Origin: Nitriliruptoraceae bacterium | Lineage (GTDB): Bacteria > Actinomycetota > Nitriliruptoria > Nitriliruptorales > Nitriliruptoraceae | Assembly: GCA_020832455.1 (NCBI GenBank) | Contig: JAFIEQ010000016.1 | Coordinates: 1-46,149 of the forward strand | Length of the DNA: 46,149 nucleotides | Reading direction: 5' to 3' | Shown here: piece by piece, positions 1 to 7,677 of the stretch | How positions within the stretch are numbered: the first letter of the stretch is position 1 | Layout: the number at the start of each line of letters is the position of its first letter | Notes under the pieces: model-generated | Told to the model about the DNA's origin: nothing | What the model saw: only the letters and a program-made list of their open reading frames with translations | Databases searched by the model: none | Program-made: the position numbers and the translations under genes

Positions 1-70
1 ACCCCCCCCGCCCCCCCCCACCCCCCCGGCACCCCCCGCCGCCCCCCCCCCCGGGCCGGGGGGGGGGGCG
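1..70. repeat. C/G homopolymer block with a C11/G11 inverted repeat
   Basis: Nearly pure runs of C, then G. An 11-base C run (42-52) and an 11-base G run (58-68) flank GGGCC, so the block could fold into a very strong hairpin. It lies downstream of tRNA-Glu on the minus strand and could act as its terminator. It is also exactly the kind of sequence where assemblies break or err, so the run lengths should not be trusted. Confidence 0.7.
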
Positions 71-103
71 CCGTGCTCGGCTTGTGGAAAGCCTGTGGAA
101 ACG

Positions 104-176
104 TACCCCCGAGCGGATTTGAACCGCCGTTACCGCCTTGAGAGGGCGGCGTCCTAGGCCGCTAGACGACGGGGGC
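104..176 (-). tRNA. tRNA-Glu (anticodon CUC)
   Basis: A full cloverleaf reads on the minus strand. The acceptor stem GCCCCCG pairs with CGGGGGT (one terminal G-U) and the discriminator is A. The anticodon stem CCGCC/GGCGG holds the loop CTCTCAA, giving anticodon CTC (complement of bases 140-142). The T arm carries the usual GGTTCAAATCC. CCA is not encoded. It lies 111 bp downstream of tRNA-Gln and is probably co-transcribed with it. Confidence 0.95.
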
Positions 177-287
177 GTAGGACGCGCGATGACGCTCCCG
201 GCGGACCGGGCGCATCGAGCGCGGGCGGAGCCTACCGATGGTGGGCCCCTGGGTCGAACCGGAGCGCGGCAGCGCGACGGACGACAG

Positions 288-359
288 CTCGGGGGGAAGG
301 ACTCGAACCCTCAATAACTGGACCAGAACCAGTCGTGTTACCGATTACACCACCCCCGA
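288..359 (-). tRNA. tRNA-Gln (anticodon CUG)
   Basis: Cloverleaf on the minus strand. The acceptor TCGGGGG pairs with CCCCCGA and the discriminator is G. The anticodon stem ACTGG/CCAGT holds the loop TTCTGGT, so the anticodon is CTG. The T arm GAGGGTTCGAGTCCTTC is intact and CCA is not encoded. It sits between gltX and tRNA-Glu on the same strand. In bacteria lacking GlnRS, GltX charges this tRNA with Glu before amidation, which would explain the linkage; that reading is an inference. Confidence 0.95.
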
Positions 360-397
360 AAGGTGGATGGGATCGCGGGTGGTGCACCCCGTCCCAC

Positions 398-480
398 CCT
401 GCGCACCCGTGTGGGGAGCAGGCGATCCTGTGGTGGAACGACGGTGCCGGCAGTTGCGACCGCCGGCACGGGTGCGCAGG
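398..480 (-). terminator. Overlapping inverted repeats between gltX and tRNA-Gln
   Basis: An 8-bp stem (444-451 with 462-469, 10-base loop) lies 118 bp past the gltX stop and could end gltX transcription, although it has no T tract. A second, 14-bp perfect inverted repeat (398-411 with 467-480) shares bases 467-469 with the first, so the two folds exclude each other. Confidence 0.45.
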
Positions 481-506
481 ATACGGACGCACCTGCGTGC
501 GTGCAA
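478..506 (-). promoter_or_regulatory. Candidate promoter of the tRNA-Gln/tRNA-Glu unit
   Basis: On the minus strand TTGCAC (506-501) is followed after 17 bases by TATCCT (483-478), a reasonable sigma-70-type pair for an actinobacterium. The start would fall near 471, about 110 bases before tRNA-Gln. Prediction only. Confidence 0.35.
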
Positions 507-597
507 CGTGAGCACCGACCCGCGCACGACGCGCCTTGTGGACAACGCTGGGTGGTGTCCCCAACGCCCAGACGCACCGGTGGTCGCCAACAGGTGC

Positions 598-2259
598 TCA
601 GCCACCCGCTGCGGCCTCCTCGGCGATCGGCAGCGCGGCGTCGAGCCGCGCCAGGGTGCGGTCCCGACCGAGCAGTTCGATCGACTCGAACAGCGGGGGG
701 CTCACCGAGGATCCCGTGACGGCGACGCGGATCGGCTGCGCGACCTTGCCGAACCCGACCCCGATCCGTTCGGGCAGCGCACGGAGCGCCTCCTCGATGG
801 CTGCCACCGTCCAGTCCACGTCCCGTAACGTCTGCGCCGCCTGCGCGATCGCCTCCGCCGCACCAGCCTTGGTGAGGACCTTCGCCACGCTGGCCGGGTC
901 GAGTTCCAGCTCGTCGCGCAGGAACGGCGGGGCGTAGGCCACCACCTCGTCGAGCCGCTGCATGCGCTCCTGCACGAGCGGCACCAACCCCTCGAGCACG
1001 GCCAGCTGGGCGGCGCTCGGCGGCGTGTCCACCAGCGGGCCGTCGGCCAGCGGGACCCCGTCCGAGGCATCCGCGTCGGCGTCGGCCTGCTCCGCCGCCA
1101 CCTCGGCGGCGTAGGTCCCGTCGAGGAACGGTACGACCAGGCGAGCGAGCTCCGCGGGCTCGAGCTCCCGGATGCGCTCGCCGTTGAAGGCGGTGAGCTT
1201 GTCGACGTCGAACGCCGCGGCGGAGCGACCGACCCCGTCGAGCTCGAACGCCGCGATCATCTCCGCGTCCGTGAGCCGCTCCCGGCCGTCCGCCGGTGCC
1301 CACCCGAGCAGGGCGAGGTAGTTGCGCAGCGTGGCTGGCAGGAAGCCCTGCCGCCGGAACTGCTGGATCGAGACCGAGCCGTGCCGCTTGGACAGCTTCT
1401 TGCGGTCCATGCCGACGACCATCGGGAGGTGGGCGAACCGGGTGACCGGGCCGAACGAGGGGTCGCGCGCGGGGAAGCCGACCTCCGCCAGCGCCTCGTC
1501 GAGGAGGCCGTCCGCGAGCAGCAGCTCGTGGAGCAGCACCTGCCTCGGCGTCACCGACAGCAGGTCCTCTCCCCGGCAGATGAGGTCGATGCCCTGCGCG
1601 AGGTCGTCGACGGAGTTGGCCAGCGGGTAGGTCGCGCTGCCGTCCGAACGCTCGATCACGGGATCGGAGATCGTCGCCCAGTCGAAGCGCACCTCACCGC
1701 GGACGAGATCGGTGACCACCACCTCGCCGGTGTCGGGGGTCCGCAGCCGCAGGCTGGCCGTGCGGCCCTCCGCGGTGAACCGGGCGATCTCGTCGTCCGC
1801 GTGCGCGAACGTCGACGCCTTGACGACCGGCGGGCCGCCGTCGCCGCCCTGGCGTTGGCGCTCGCGCCAGGCCTCGAGCTCCTCCTTGGTCCGGTAGTCG
1901 CGGTAGGTGTGGCCCGCCGCCTCCAGGCGCCGGGCGACCGCGGCGTAGAGCGCACCCCGCTCCGACTGCCGGTAGGGCCCGTAGTCGCCGCGCGAGCCCA
2001 GCGCGCCATCCGCGTCGAGGTCCGGGCCCTCGTCCCAGTCGAGCTCGATCCAGGCCAGCGCCTCCATCATGGAGCGCATCGAGTCCTCGGTGGCCCGGGT
2101 GACGTCGGTGTCCTCGATACGGAACACGAAGGTCCCGTCGTGACCGCGGGCGTGGAGCCAGTTGTAGAGCGCGGCGCGGACGCTGCCGACGTGCAGCCAG
2201 CCGGAGGGTGCCGGGCAGAAGCGCACCCGGGTCGGGGCGGCGGAGGGCGAGGAGGGCAC
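598..2259 (-). CDS. gltX: Glutamyl-tRNA synthetase
   Basis: Class I glutamyl-tRNA synthetase (553 residues) that attaches glutamate to tRNA-Glu and, in organisms without GlnRS, also to tRNA-Gln. The N-terminus has the PAPSGWLHVGS block, with the HIGH-type motif at residues 23-26, followed by RAALYNWL and the FRIEDTD stretch typical of GlxRS. The KMSKS-type loop KKLSKRHG is near residues 283-290. The C-terminal half is the helical anticodon-binding region. It is slightly longer than the usual 470-500 residues because of an acidic Ala/Asp insert around residues 390-405. The start is supported because the class I motif follows within 25 residues. A TACCCT element (2295-2290, minus strand) lies about 30 bases upstream. 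Both downstream tRNAs are its likely substrates. Confidence 0.96.
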   Translation of the reverse strand: MPSSPSAAPTRVRFCPAPSGWLHVGSVRAALYNWLHARGHDGTFVFRIEDTDVTRATEDSMRSMMEALAWIELDWDEGPDLDADGALGSRGDYGPYRQSERGALYAAVARRLEAAGHTYRDYRTKEELEAWRERQRQGGDGGPPVVKASTFAHADDEIARFTAEGRTASLRLRTPDTGEVVVTDLVRGEVRFDWATISDPVIERSDGSATYPLANSVDDLAQGIDLICRGEDLLSVTPRQVLLHELLLADGLLDEALAEVGFPARDPSFGPVTRFAHLPMVVGMDRKKLSKRHGSVSIQQFRRQGFLPATLRNYLALLGWAPADGRERLTDAEMIAAFELDGVGRSAAAFDVDKLTAFNGERIRELEPAELARLVVPFLDGTYAAEVAAEQADADADASDGVPLADGPLVDTPPSAAQLAVLEGLVPLVQERMQRLDEVVAYAPPFLRDELELDPASVAKVLTKAGAAEAIAQAAQTLRDVDWTVAAIEEALRALPERIGVGFGKVAQPIRVAVTGSSVSPPLFESIELLGRDRTLARLDAALPIAEEAAAGG

Positions 2260-2384
2260 GGCAGGTCCTTGTCGAGGTGGGCCATGCGCAGGGTAGAGCC
2301 GTCCAGGAGACGCCCTCCCCCACCGTGCGTAGCAGCGGCCTGACGCGGACCAGCCGCGGACCGCGCTGCCACCTGACCGCGCTG

Positions 2385-3800
2385 CTAGCGGATCGCATCC
2401 GGTCGGTAGGCGGCCGCCTCGGGGTGCGCCGCGGTCAGGTGGGTGACGGCCGCGACGAACGCGTCGACCTGGTCACCGGCGCGGCCGACGAACCCGGCCG
2501 GGTCGGCGACCAGCGCCGCGAGCGCCGCCGCGTCGAGCGGCAGCCGACCATCGGCGGCCAGCCGGTCGAGCAGGTCGTTGTCGACCCGGCCCTGCTCGCG
2601 CATCTCGATCGCGACCGCGACGGCGTGCTCCTTGATCGCCTCGTGGGCGGTCTCCCGGCCGACGCCCGCCCGGACCGCGGCGACCAGGACCTTGGTCGTC
2701 GCCAGGAACGGCAGGTAGCGCTCCAGTTCACGGTCGATCACCGCCGGGTAGGCCCCCAGGTCGTCCAGCACCGTCAGGAAGGTCTCGAACAGCCCGTCGA
2801 GCGCGAGGAAGGCGTCCGGCAACGCCACGCGGCGCACCACCGAGCACGACACGTCGCCCTCGTTCCACTGGTCGCCGGCGATCCCCGCGACCATGGTGAC
2901 GTGCCCGGCCAGCACGTGGCGCAGCCCGACGATCCGCTCACACGATCGCGCGTTCATCTTGTGGGGCATCGCCGAGGACCCCACCTGTCCCGGCTGGAAC
3001 CCCTCCGTGGCCAGCTCCTGTCCGGCCATCAGGCGGATCGTGGTCGCCAGGCTCGACGGACCGCTGGCCACCATCGCCAGGGCGGTGACCACGTCGAGGT
3101 CGAGGGAGCGCGGGTAGACCTGCCCGACACTGTCCAGGGTCGCGGCGAACCCGAGGTGGGACGCCACCCGTGCCTCCAGCTCGTCCACCGCCGCCGTGTC
3201 CCCGAGCAGGTCGAGCAGGTCCTGCTGCGTGCCGACGGGGCCCTTCAGCCCGCGCAGTGGGTAGCGCGCCAGCAGGTCCTCGAGTCGCCGTCGCGCCTGC
3301 TCGAGCTCCTCACCGGCGTTCGCGAAGCGCTTGCCCAACGTGGTCGCCTGCGCCGCGACGTTGTGGCTGCGACCGGCCATCACCGTGTCCCGGAACTCCG
3401 CCGCCCGACGCGCCAGTCGGTCGAGCGCGGCGACGCACCGGCCGTGCACCAGCTCCAATGCCCGACGGATCTGCAGCTGCTCGACGTTCTCCGTCAGGTC
3501 GCGGGAGGTCATGCCCTTGTGGATGTGCTCGTAGCCGGCCAGGGCACAGAACTCGTCGATCCTGGCCTTGACGTCGTGGCGCGTGATGCGCTCCCGCTCG
3601 TCGATGGAGGCGAGATCCACGTCGTGCAGCACGGCCCGGTAGGCGGCCAGGGCCTCGTCGGGGACCTCGACGCCGAGGTCGCGCTGCGCCTCGAGGACGG
3701 CCAGCCACAGCTCACGCTCCAGCACGACCTTGCCGGCCGGCTCCCAGATGCCACGCATCGCATCGCTCGCGTACCGCGCAGCCAGCACGTTGGGCAGCAT
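2385..3800 (-). CDS. purB: Adenylosuccinate lyase
   Basis: Cytosolic purine enzyme of the fumarase/aspartase superfamily. It removes fumarate from SAICAR and from adenylosuccinate. The product from this start is 471 residues, normal for PurB. It begins MLPNVLAARYASDAM, matching the family N-terminus, and GAGGAG lies 7 bases before the ATG; a much longer in-frame reading upstream lacks family features and overlaps tspO. The superfamily signature GSSAMPHKMNARSCE is near residues 277-291, and the TSRDLTENVEQLQ segment carries the conserved TS(R/Q)D motif. It is divergent from tspO (155-bp gap) and 125 bp upstream of gltX on the same strand. A possible -10 (TACGGT, 3869-3864) lies in the divergent gap. 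Confidence 0.95.
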   Translation of the reverse strand: MLPNVLAARYASDAMRGIWEPAGKVVLERELWLAVLEAQRDLGVEVPDEALAAYRAVLHDVDLASIDERERITRHDVKARIDEFCALAGYEHIHKGMTSRDLTENVEQLQIRRALELVHGRCVAALDRLARRAAEFRDTVMAGRSHNVAAQATTLGKRFANAGEELEQARRRLEDLLARYPLRGLKGPVGTQQDLLDLLGDTAAVDELEARVASHLGFAATLDSVGQVYPRSLDLDVVTALAMVASGPSSLATTIRLMAGQELATEGFQPGQVGSSAMPHKMNARSCERIVGLRHVLAGHVTMVAGIAGDQWNEGDVSCSVVRRVALPDAFLALDGLFETFLTVLDDLGAYPAVIDRELERYLPFLATTKVLVAAVRAGVGRETAHEAIKEHAVAVAIEMREQGRVDNDLLDRLAADGRLPLDAAALAALVADPAGFVGRAGDQVDAFVAAVTHLTAAHPEAAAYRPDAIR

Positions 3801-3955
3801 CCCGGGGCTCCTCGAGAAGGTTCCGTGGACCGAGCGCACGCCCGCCTCGACCACCGCGACGGCACCGTAGCGCGCACGGCCGCTCGGCCAGGGTCGGCAC
3901 GCCACGACCCGCCGGCGCGGTGCCATCCTCACGCTCCGCCCGCGACGGAGCGCCG

Positions 3956-4480
3956 ATGTCCACCCACCCGAGCGACACCGACCGAGCCGGAACCACGGGC
4001 TCGGCGTCCCCGGCACGTCGCTGGGGTGCCCTGCTCGTGGCGCTGCTGCTCGCCTTCGCGGCCGGCGCCGTCGGCAACCTGCTCCAGGGCGACGGGGTGG
4101 CCGAGCGCTACCTCGCGCTGGACCGCCCGGTCTGGGCACCACCCAGTGAGGCGTTCGGGATCGTCTGGCCCGTGCTGTACCTGCTGATCGCCATCGCGGG
4201 TTGGCGGCTGTGGGAGCGGCGGTCGCGGCCGATCGCCCGCGTCACCGGCGGGCTGTGGCTCGCGCAGTTGATCGTCAACGCGGTGTGGCCCGGGGTGTTC
4301 TTCGGGCTCGAGGCGTTCGGGCCCGCCATCGCCGTCATCGTGACCCTGGTGGCGCTCGTCGCCTCGACCGTCGCGACCGCGTGGCGCGCGGACCGGCTCG
4401 CGGCGGCGCTGCTCGTCCCCTACCTCGCCTGGATCGCCTACGCCATGGCGCTCAACATCGCGATCTGGCAGCTGAACTGA
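3956..4480 (+). CDS. tspO: TspO/MBR family membrane protein
   Basis: Predicted 174-residue integral membrane protein with five hydrophobic helices, the usual size and topology of bacterial TspO, which binds tetrapyrroles and related ligands. After a short Ser/Thr-rich tail the first helix is ALLVALLLAFAAGAVGNLL. It is followed by the family hallmark LDRPVWAPPSEAFGIVWPVLY (residues about 55-76) and further Trp-rich helices ending IAYAMALNIAIWQLN. I chose the ATG at 3956 because GGAG sits 6 bases before it. The gene is convergent with the fumarylacetoacetate-hydrolase-family gene, only 19 bp away, and divergent from purB. The physiological ligand cannot be read from sequence. Confidence 0.9.
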   Translation: MSTHPSDTDRAGTTGSASPARRWGALLVALLLAFAAGAVGNLLQGDGVAERYLALDRPVWAPPSEAFGIVWPVLYLLIAIAGWRLWERRSRPIARVTGGLWLAQLIVNAVWPGVFFGLEAFGPAIAVIVTLVALVASTVATAWRADRLAAALLVPYLAWIAYAMALNIAIWQLN

Positions 4481-4499
4481 GCGGACGCCCGGCGGCGCA

Positions 4500-5288
4500 T
4501 CAGTTCGGCGACGGTGTCGGGGCGTTGCGGTCGACCACCGGGTTGTCGAGCGACCCGATGCCCTCGATCTCCACCGTCACACGCTCCCCGGGCCGGATCG
4601 GGCCGACCCCGGCCGGGGTCCCGGTCATGACCACGTCCCCGGGGAGCAGGGTGACGATCTGCGAGATCTGCGCGACGAGATCGGCGACCCCGACGACGAG
4701 ATCGGCGGTCGTCCCGTCCTGGCGCACCTCGCCGTCGACCGTGCAGGTGATCCGCAGGTCGCTCGGGTCGAGCTCCGTGGCGATCGCCGGCCCGAGCGGA
4801 CAGAACGAGTCGAAGCCCTTGGCCCGGAACCACTGGTTCTCCGCGCGCTGGTGGTCCCGCGCGCTGACATCGTTGCCGGCGGTGTAGCCGAAGATGCCGG
4901 CCGCGGCCTCCTCCGGGCCGACGCGTTGCAGCAGCGCCCCGATCACCGCGACCAGTTCCGCCTCGTGGTGGACCTCGTCGCTGAGATCGGTGGGCAGCCG
5001 GATCGGGTCGCCCGGACCGATGACGGCCGACGACGGCTTGAGGAAGAACAGCGGGTCCTCGGGGACCTCACCGCCCATCTCCGCCGCGTGAGCGGCGTAG
5101 TTCTTGCCCACGCAGACGACCTTGGACGGGATCACCGGCGCCAACAGCCGCAACCCCGTCAGCGGGACCCGCTCCCCGGTCGGCTGGTGCTGAGCGAACG
5201 GGTGCGGCTCGATGACCGCGACCTCGGATCCGTCGAGCCGCCCGTAGCGGGGCGAACCCTCGTGCAGGAACCGGACGTAGCGCGTCAT
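4500..5288 (-). CDS. Fumarylacetoacetate hydrolase family protein
   Basis: A 262-residue protein with the single FAH fold of small-molecule C-C hydrolases, decarboxylases and isomerases (for example acylpyruvate hydrolase and HpcE-type enzymes). Metal-site features are visible: VHHEAELVAVIG supplies the conserved Glu, GYTAGNDVSARDHQ an Asp, and VCVGKNYAAHAAEMG the N-terminal signature. The C-terminus ends in the usual VMTGTPAGVGPIRPGERVTVEIEGIG block. It is 67 bp downstream of cimA on the same strand and may be co-transcribed with it. An oxaloacetate/pyruvate-related substrate would suit that setting, but specificity within this family is not predictable. It begins with ATG. Confidence 0.88.
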   Translation of the reverse strand: MTRYVRFLHEGSPRYGRLDGSEVAVIEPHPFAQHQPTGERVPLTGLRLLAPVIPSKVVCVGKNYAAHAAEMGGEVPEDPLFFLKPSSAVIGPGDPIRLPTDLSDEVHHEAELVAVIGALLQRVGPEEAAAGIFGYTAGNDVSARDHQRAENQWFRAKGFDSFCPLGPAIATELDPSDLRITCTVDGEVRQDGTTADLVVGVADLVAQISQIVTLLPGDVVMTGTPAGVGPIRPGERVTVEIEGIGSLDNPVVDRNAPTPSPN

Positions 5289-5355
5289 GGCACGGACCTC
5301 GTCGACGTCGGGAGCACGGGGAACACCACCGCGCGGGATCGGACGCTACCGCCGC

Positions 5356-7008
5356 TCACGTGTCCCAGTCGACGCGCAGGATCGCGTGGGTGTAGGCGTC
5401 CGACAGCGCGAGCCACGAGGCCTCGACGACGTTGTGGTGGACCCCGACGGTGTCCCACATCTGCGCACCGTCCGTGGAGGAGACCAGCACGCGGGTGGTG
5501 GCGTGGGTGCCGGGCCCGGGCGCTCCGGCGGCGCTGCCGGCCTCCAGGATGCGGACCTTGTAGTCGGACAGCGCCACCCGGTCGAGCTGCGGCCAGGTGC
5601 CGTTCACGGCGTTGCGGAACGCGTGGTCGAGCGCGTCCACGGGGCCGTTGCCCTCGCCGGCGCCCAGACGCCGCTCGCCGCCGACCTCGACGGCCAGGAT
5701 GGCTTCCGCGGGACCGTCCCCCGGCAGCGCGTTGCCGTCGCCGCCGGCGACGTTGACCCGGTAGTGCAACGAACGGAACGGCTCGGCGTGCTCGGGCAAC
5801 AGGTCGGCGACCCGACGCAGCAGCAGCTCGAAGGAGGCGTCCGCGGCCTCGTAGGACCAGCCCTCGGCTTCGCGGTCCTTGACCTCGGCCAGGACCCGTC
5901 GGGCGGTCGCGTCGTCGAGGTCGAGCCCGAACTCCTTGGCCTTGAGCACGATGTTGCTGCGGCCGGCCAGCTCGCTGACGACCAGACGCTGCCGGTTGCC
6001 GACCTCCTCCGGGTCGATGTGGTTGTACATGTCCGGGGCCTTGGCGAGCGCCGAGGCGTGCAGGCCGGCCTTGTGGCTGAAGGCGGTGTGGCCGACGTAG
6101 GGCGACACCGACGGCGTGGTCTGGTTGCACAGCTCCGCGATCGAGTGGCTGATGTCGGTCAGGCGCTCGAGCTGTGCCGGGCTCACCAGCGGGACGCGCC
6201 GCTTGAGCTGCAGGTCGGCCAGGATCGTGAACAGGTTGGCGTTCCCGCACCGCTCCCCGAGCCCGTTCGCGGTGCCCTGGACGTGGATGGCCCCGGCCTC
6301 GATCCCGAGCAGGGAGTTGGCGACCGCGCAGCCACCGTCGTCGTGGAAGTGCAGGCCGACGTCGCACGGCAGCTCGCCCACGAGGCCGTGGACGATCTCG
6401 GTCACGTCCCACGGCATCGCGCCACCGTTGGTGTCGCACAGCACCACGCACTCCGCCCCCGCCTCGGCGGCGGTCAGCACGACCTCGCGCGCGTAGGCCT
6501 GGTCGCGGGCGAACCCGTCGAAGAAGTGCTCCGCGTCGAAGAACACGCGCTTGCCGAGCGAGCGCAGGTGCTGGATGGAGTCGGCGACCATCGCCAGGTT
6601 CTCCTCACGCGGGACCCCGAGCGCCTCGTCGACGTGGTAGCCCCAGGACTTGCCGACCACGCAGATCGCCTCCGTGCGCGCCGCCAGCAGCCCCTGGATG
6701 AGCGGGTCGTCCTCCGCACGCCGTCCCGCGCCGCGCGTCATCCCGAACGCGACCAGGGTGGCATGCTCGAGCACGAGCTGCCCGTCGGCAGCGCGGGCGA
6801 AGAACTCGGTGTCCTTGGGGTTCGAGCCCGGCCACCCACCCTCGATGTAGGCGACGCCGAGCTCGTCCATACGGCGGGCCACCCGCAGCTTGTCCTCGAC
6901 CGACAGCGTCACACCCTCGCGCTGGGTGCCGTCGCGCAGGGTCGTGTCGTACAGCTCGAGCCCGGGCCGGGGCTCCGGGAGCGTCGCATCACCGCCGGTG
7001 GTCGTCAC
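5356..7008 (-). CDS. cimA: (R)-citramalate synthase
   Basis: DRE-TIM metallolyase of 550 residues that condenses pyruvate and acetyl-CoA to (R)-citramalate, the first step of threonine-independent isoleucine synthesis. The start is GTG with AGGA upstream. The catalytic block [18 protein letters not shown] is at residues 20-37, and the metal-binding [18 protein letters not shown] and [14 protein letters not shown] blocks follow. The [14 protein letters not shown] segment is typical of CimA rather than LeuA. The last about 130 residues form the LeuA-type allosteric dimer domain, consistent with isoleucine feedback. LeuB and IlvE (12265-13335, 11279-12211) and LeuCD (22770-24829) can complete the route. 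A candidate attenuator lies in the leader at 7087-7288. Confidence 0.93.
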   Translation of the reverse strand: MTTTGGDATLPEPRPGLELYDTTLRDGTQREGVTLSVEDKLRVARRMDELGVAYIEGGWPGSNPKDTEFFARAADGQLVLEHATLVAFGMTRGAGRRAEDDPLIQGLLAARTEAICVVGKSWGYHVDEALGVPREENLAMVADSIQHLRSLGKRVFFDAEHFFDGFARDQAYAREVVLTAAEAGAECVVLCDTNGGAMPWDVTEIVHGLVGELPCDVGLHFHDDGGCAVANSLLGIEAGAIHVQGTANGLGERCGNANLFTILADLQLKRRVPLVSPAQLERLTDISHSIAELCNQTTPSVSPYVGHTAFSHKAGLHASALAKAPDMYNHIDPEEVGNRQRLVVSELAGRSNIVLKAKEFGLDLDDATARRVLAEVKDREAEGWSYEAADASFELLLRRVADLLPEHAEPFRSLHYRVNVAGGDGNALPGDGPAEAILAVEVGGERRLGAGEGNGPVDALDHAFRNAVNGTWPQLDRVALSDYKVRILEAGSAAGAPGPGTHATTRVLVSSTDGAQMWDTVGVHHNVVEASWLALSDAYTHAILRVDWDT

Positions 7009-7086
7009 GGGTGGTCCTGTCCTCGCGACCGCGGGGCGGTCGGCGTCGTCGGCCTTGGGGGGCCGGTGGACCGGGAGGTGGGCGAC

Positions 7087-7125
7087 GGCCGGGCGATGCT
7101 GCCGGGCCGCGCCCGCAGCCCGGCA
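7087..7125 (-). promoter_or_regulatory. Candidate attenuator hairpins in the cimA leader
   Basis: Just after the leader-peptide stop the RNA can form an 8-bp stem (7125-7118 with 7107-7100, 10-base loop). The first arm, GCCGGGC, could instead pair with a second copy of GCCCGGC a few bases further on (7094-7088). These two pairings exclude each other, as expected of a transcription attenuator. There is no T tract, which is normal in very GC-rich genomes. Folding was done by eye. Confidence 0.4.
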
Positions 7126-7131
7126 CGCCGG

Positions 7132-7230
7132 CTACGGGAGCGGGGGGATGAAGATGGCGATGGCACGCCGCGACGCGGGTCGGAGCGCACGGTCGCGCCC
7201 GTCCCGCCGCGTGGTGTGCGCGTCCATCAT
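7132..7230 (-). CDS. Putative Ile-rich leader peptide of cimA
   Basis: A 32-codon reading frame beginning with two ATG codons and ending AIAIFIPPLP-stop. Three of the last nine residues are Ile (all ATC), with one Leu, immediately before the candidate hairpins and 123 bases before cimA. GGAG lies 2 bases before the first ATG and 5 before the second. The rest of the peptide is Arg/Ala-rich and unremarkable. The placement fits ribosome-mediated attenuation by charged tRNA-Ile. The alternative is a chance frame in GC-rich DNA. Confidence 0.4.
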   Translation of the reverse strand: MMDAHTTRRDGRDRALRPASRRAIAIFIPPLP

Positions 7231-7258
7231 CGCTCCATCGGTCACCGTCTCTGCTGGG

Positions 7259-7288
7259 ACGCTATCGGCCGTCTCCGGGCGGTGTCGA
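7259..7288 (-). promoter_or_regulatory. Candidate cimA promoter
   Basis: On the minus strand TCGACA (7288-7283, five of six matches to TTGACA) is followed after 18 bases by TAGCGT (7264-7259). Transcription would begin near 7252, about 22 bases before the leader ATG and about 245 bases before cimA. The remaining upstream stretch to the dodecin gene (7289-7368) shows nothing further. Confidence 0.4.
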
Positions 7289-7368
7289 ACCCGCGCGGAC
7301 CGAGCCGTGCGCTGCGGAGCCGGGCTCGCGCGTGGCACGCGCAGGCGCGCGGACCACGCGTGGGCGAC

Positions 7369-7578
7369 TCACTCGTCGTCGAGCCGGAAGCCCACCTGCA
7401 GCGTGACCTGGGTGTGCTGGGGCTGCCCGTCCTGGATCCAGCCGCGGATCTCCTTGACCTCGAACCAGTCGAGGTTGCGCATCGACTCACTCGCCTTGGC
7501 GATCGCGCCCCGGATCGCGTCGTCGACGCCCTCGCGGCTGGATCCGACCAGTTCGATCTTCTTGTAGACGTTGCCCAT
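7369..7578 (-). CDS. Dodecin family flavin-binding protein
   Basis: Small 69-residue protein matching dodecins, which assemble as dodecamers and store or buffer flavins (or CoA in some lineages). It begins MGNVYKKIELVGSS and continues through the single helix GVDDAIRGAIAKASESMRNL to DWFEVKEIRGWI, where the Trp at residue 38 is the expected isoalloxazine-stacking residue. It ends with the strand HTQVTLQVGFRLDD. CAGGAG lies 6 bases before the ATG. It is 99 bp downstream of the first Eis-like gene on the same strand and may be the last gene of that run, or use its own TACGGT (7612-7607). Confidence 0.93.
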   Translation of the reverse strand: MGNVYKKIELVGSSREGVDDAIRGAIAKASESMRNLDWFEVKEIRGWIQDGQPQHTQVTLQVGFRLDDE

Positions 7579-7677
7579 CGGGTGCTCCTGTCGGGTTCGG
7601 ACCTCGACCGTATCGTCGGGGCGGTCGAGGTCCGTCGCCCGACGACGTCGTCGGCCGCCCCGGCACGGCCCGCCTGC

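Noticed and set aside
3801-4142. N-terminal extension of purB to a start at 4142
   Set aside because: It overlaps tspO, is Arg/Pro-rich and unlike PurB; the ATG at 3800 has a good ribosome site and a family N-terminus.
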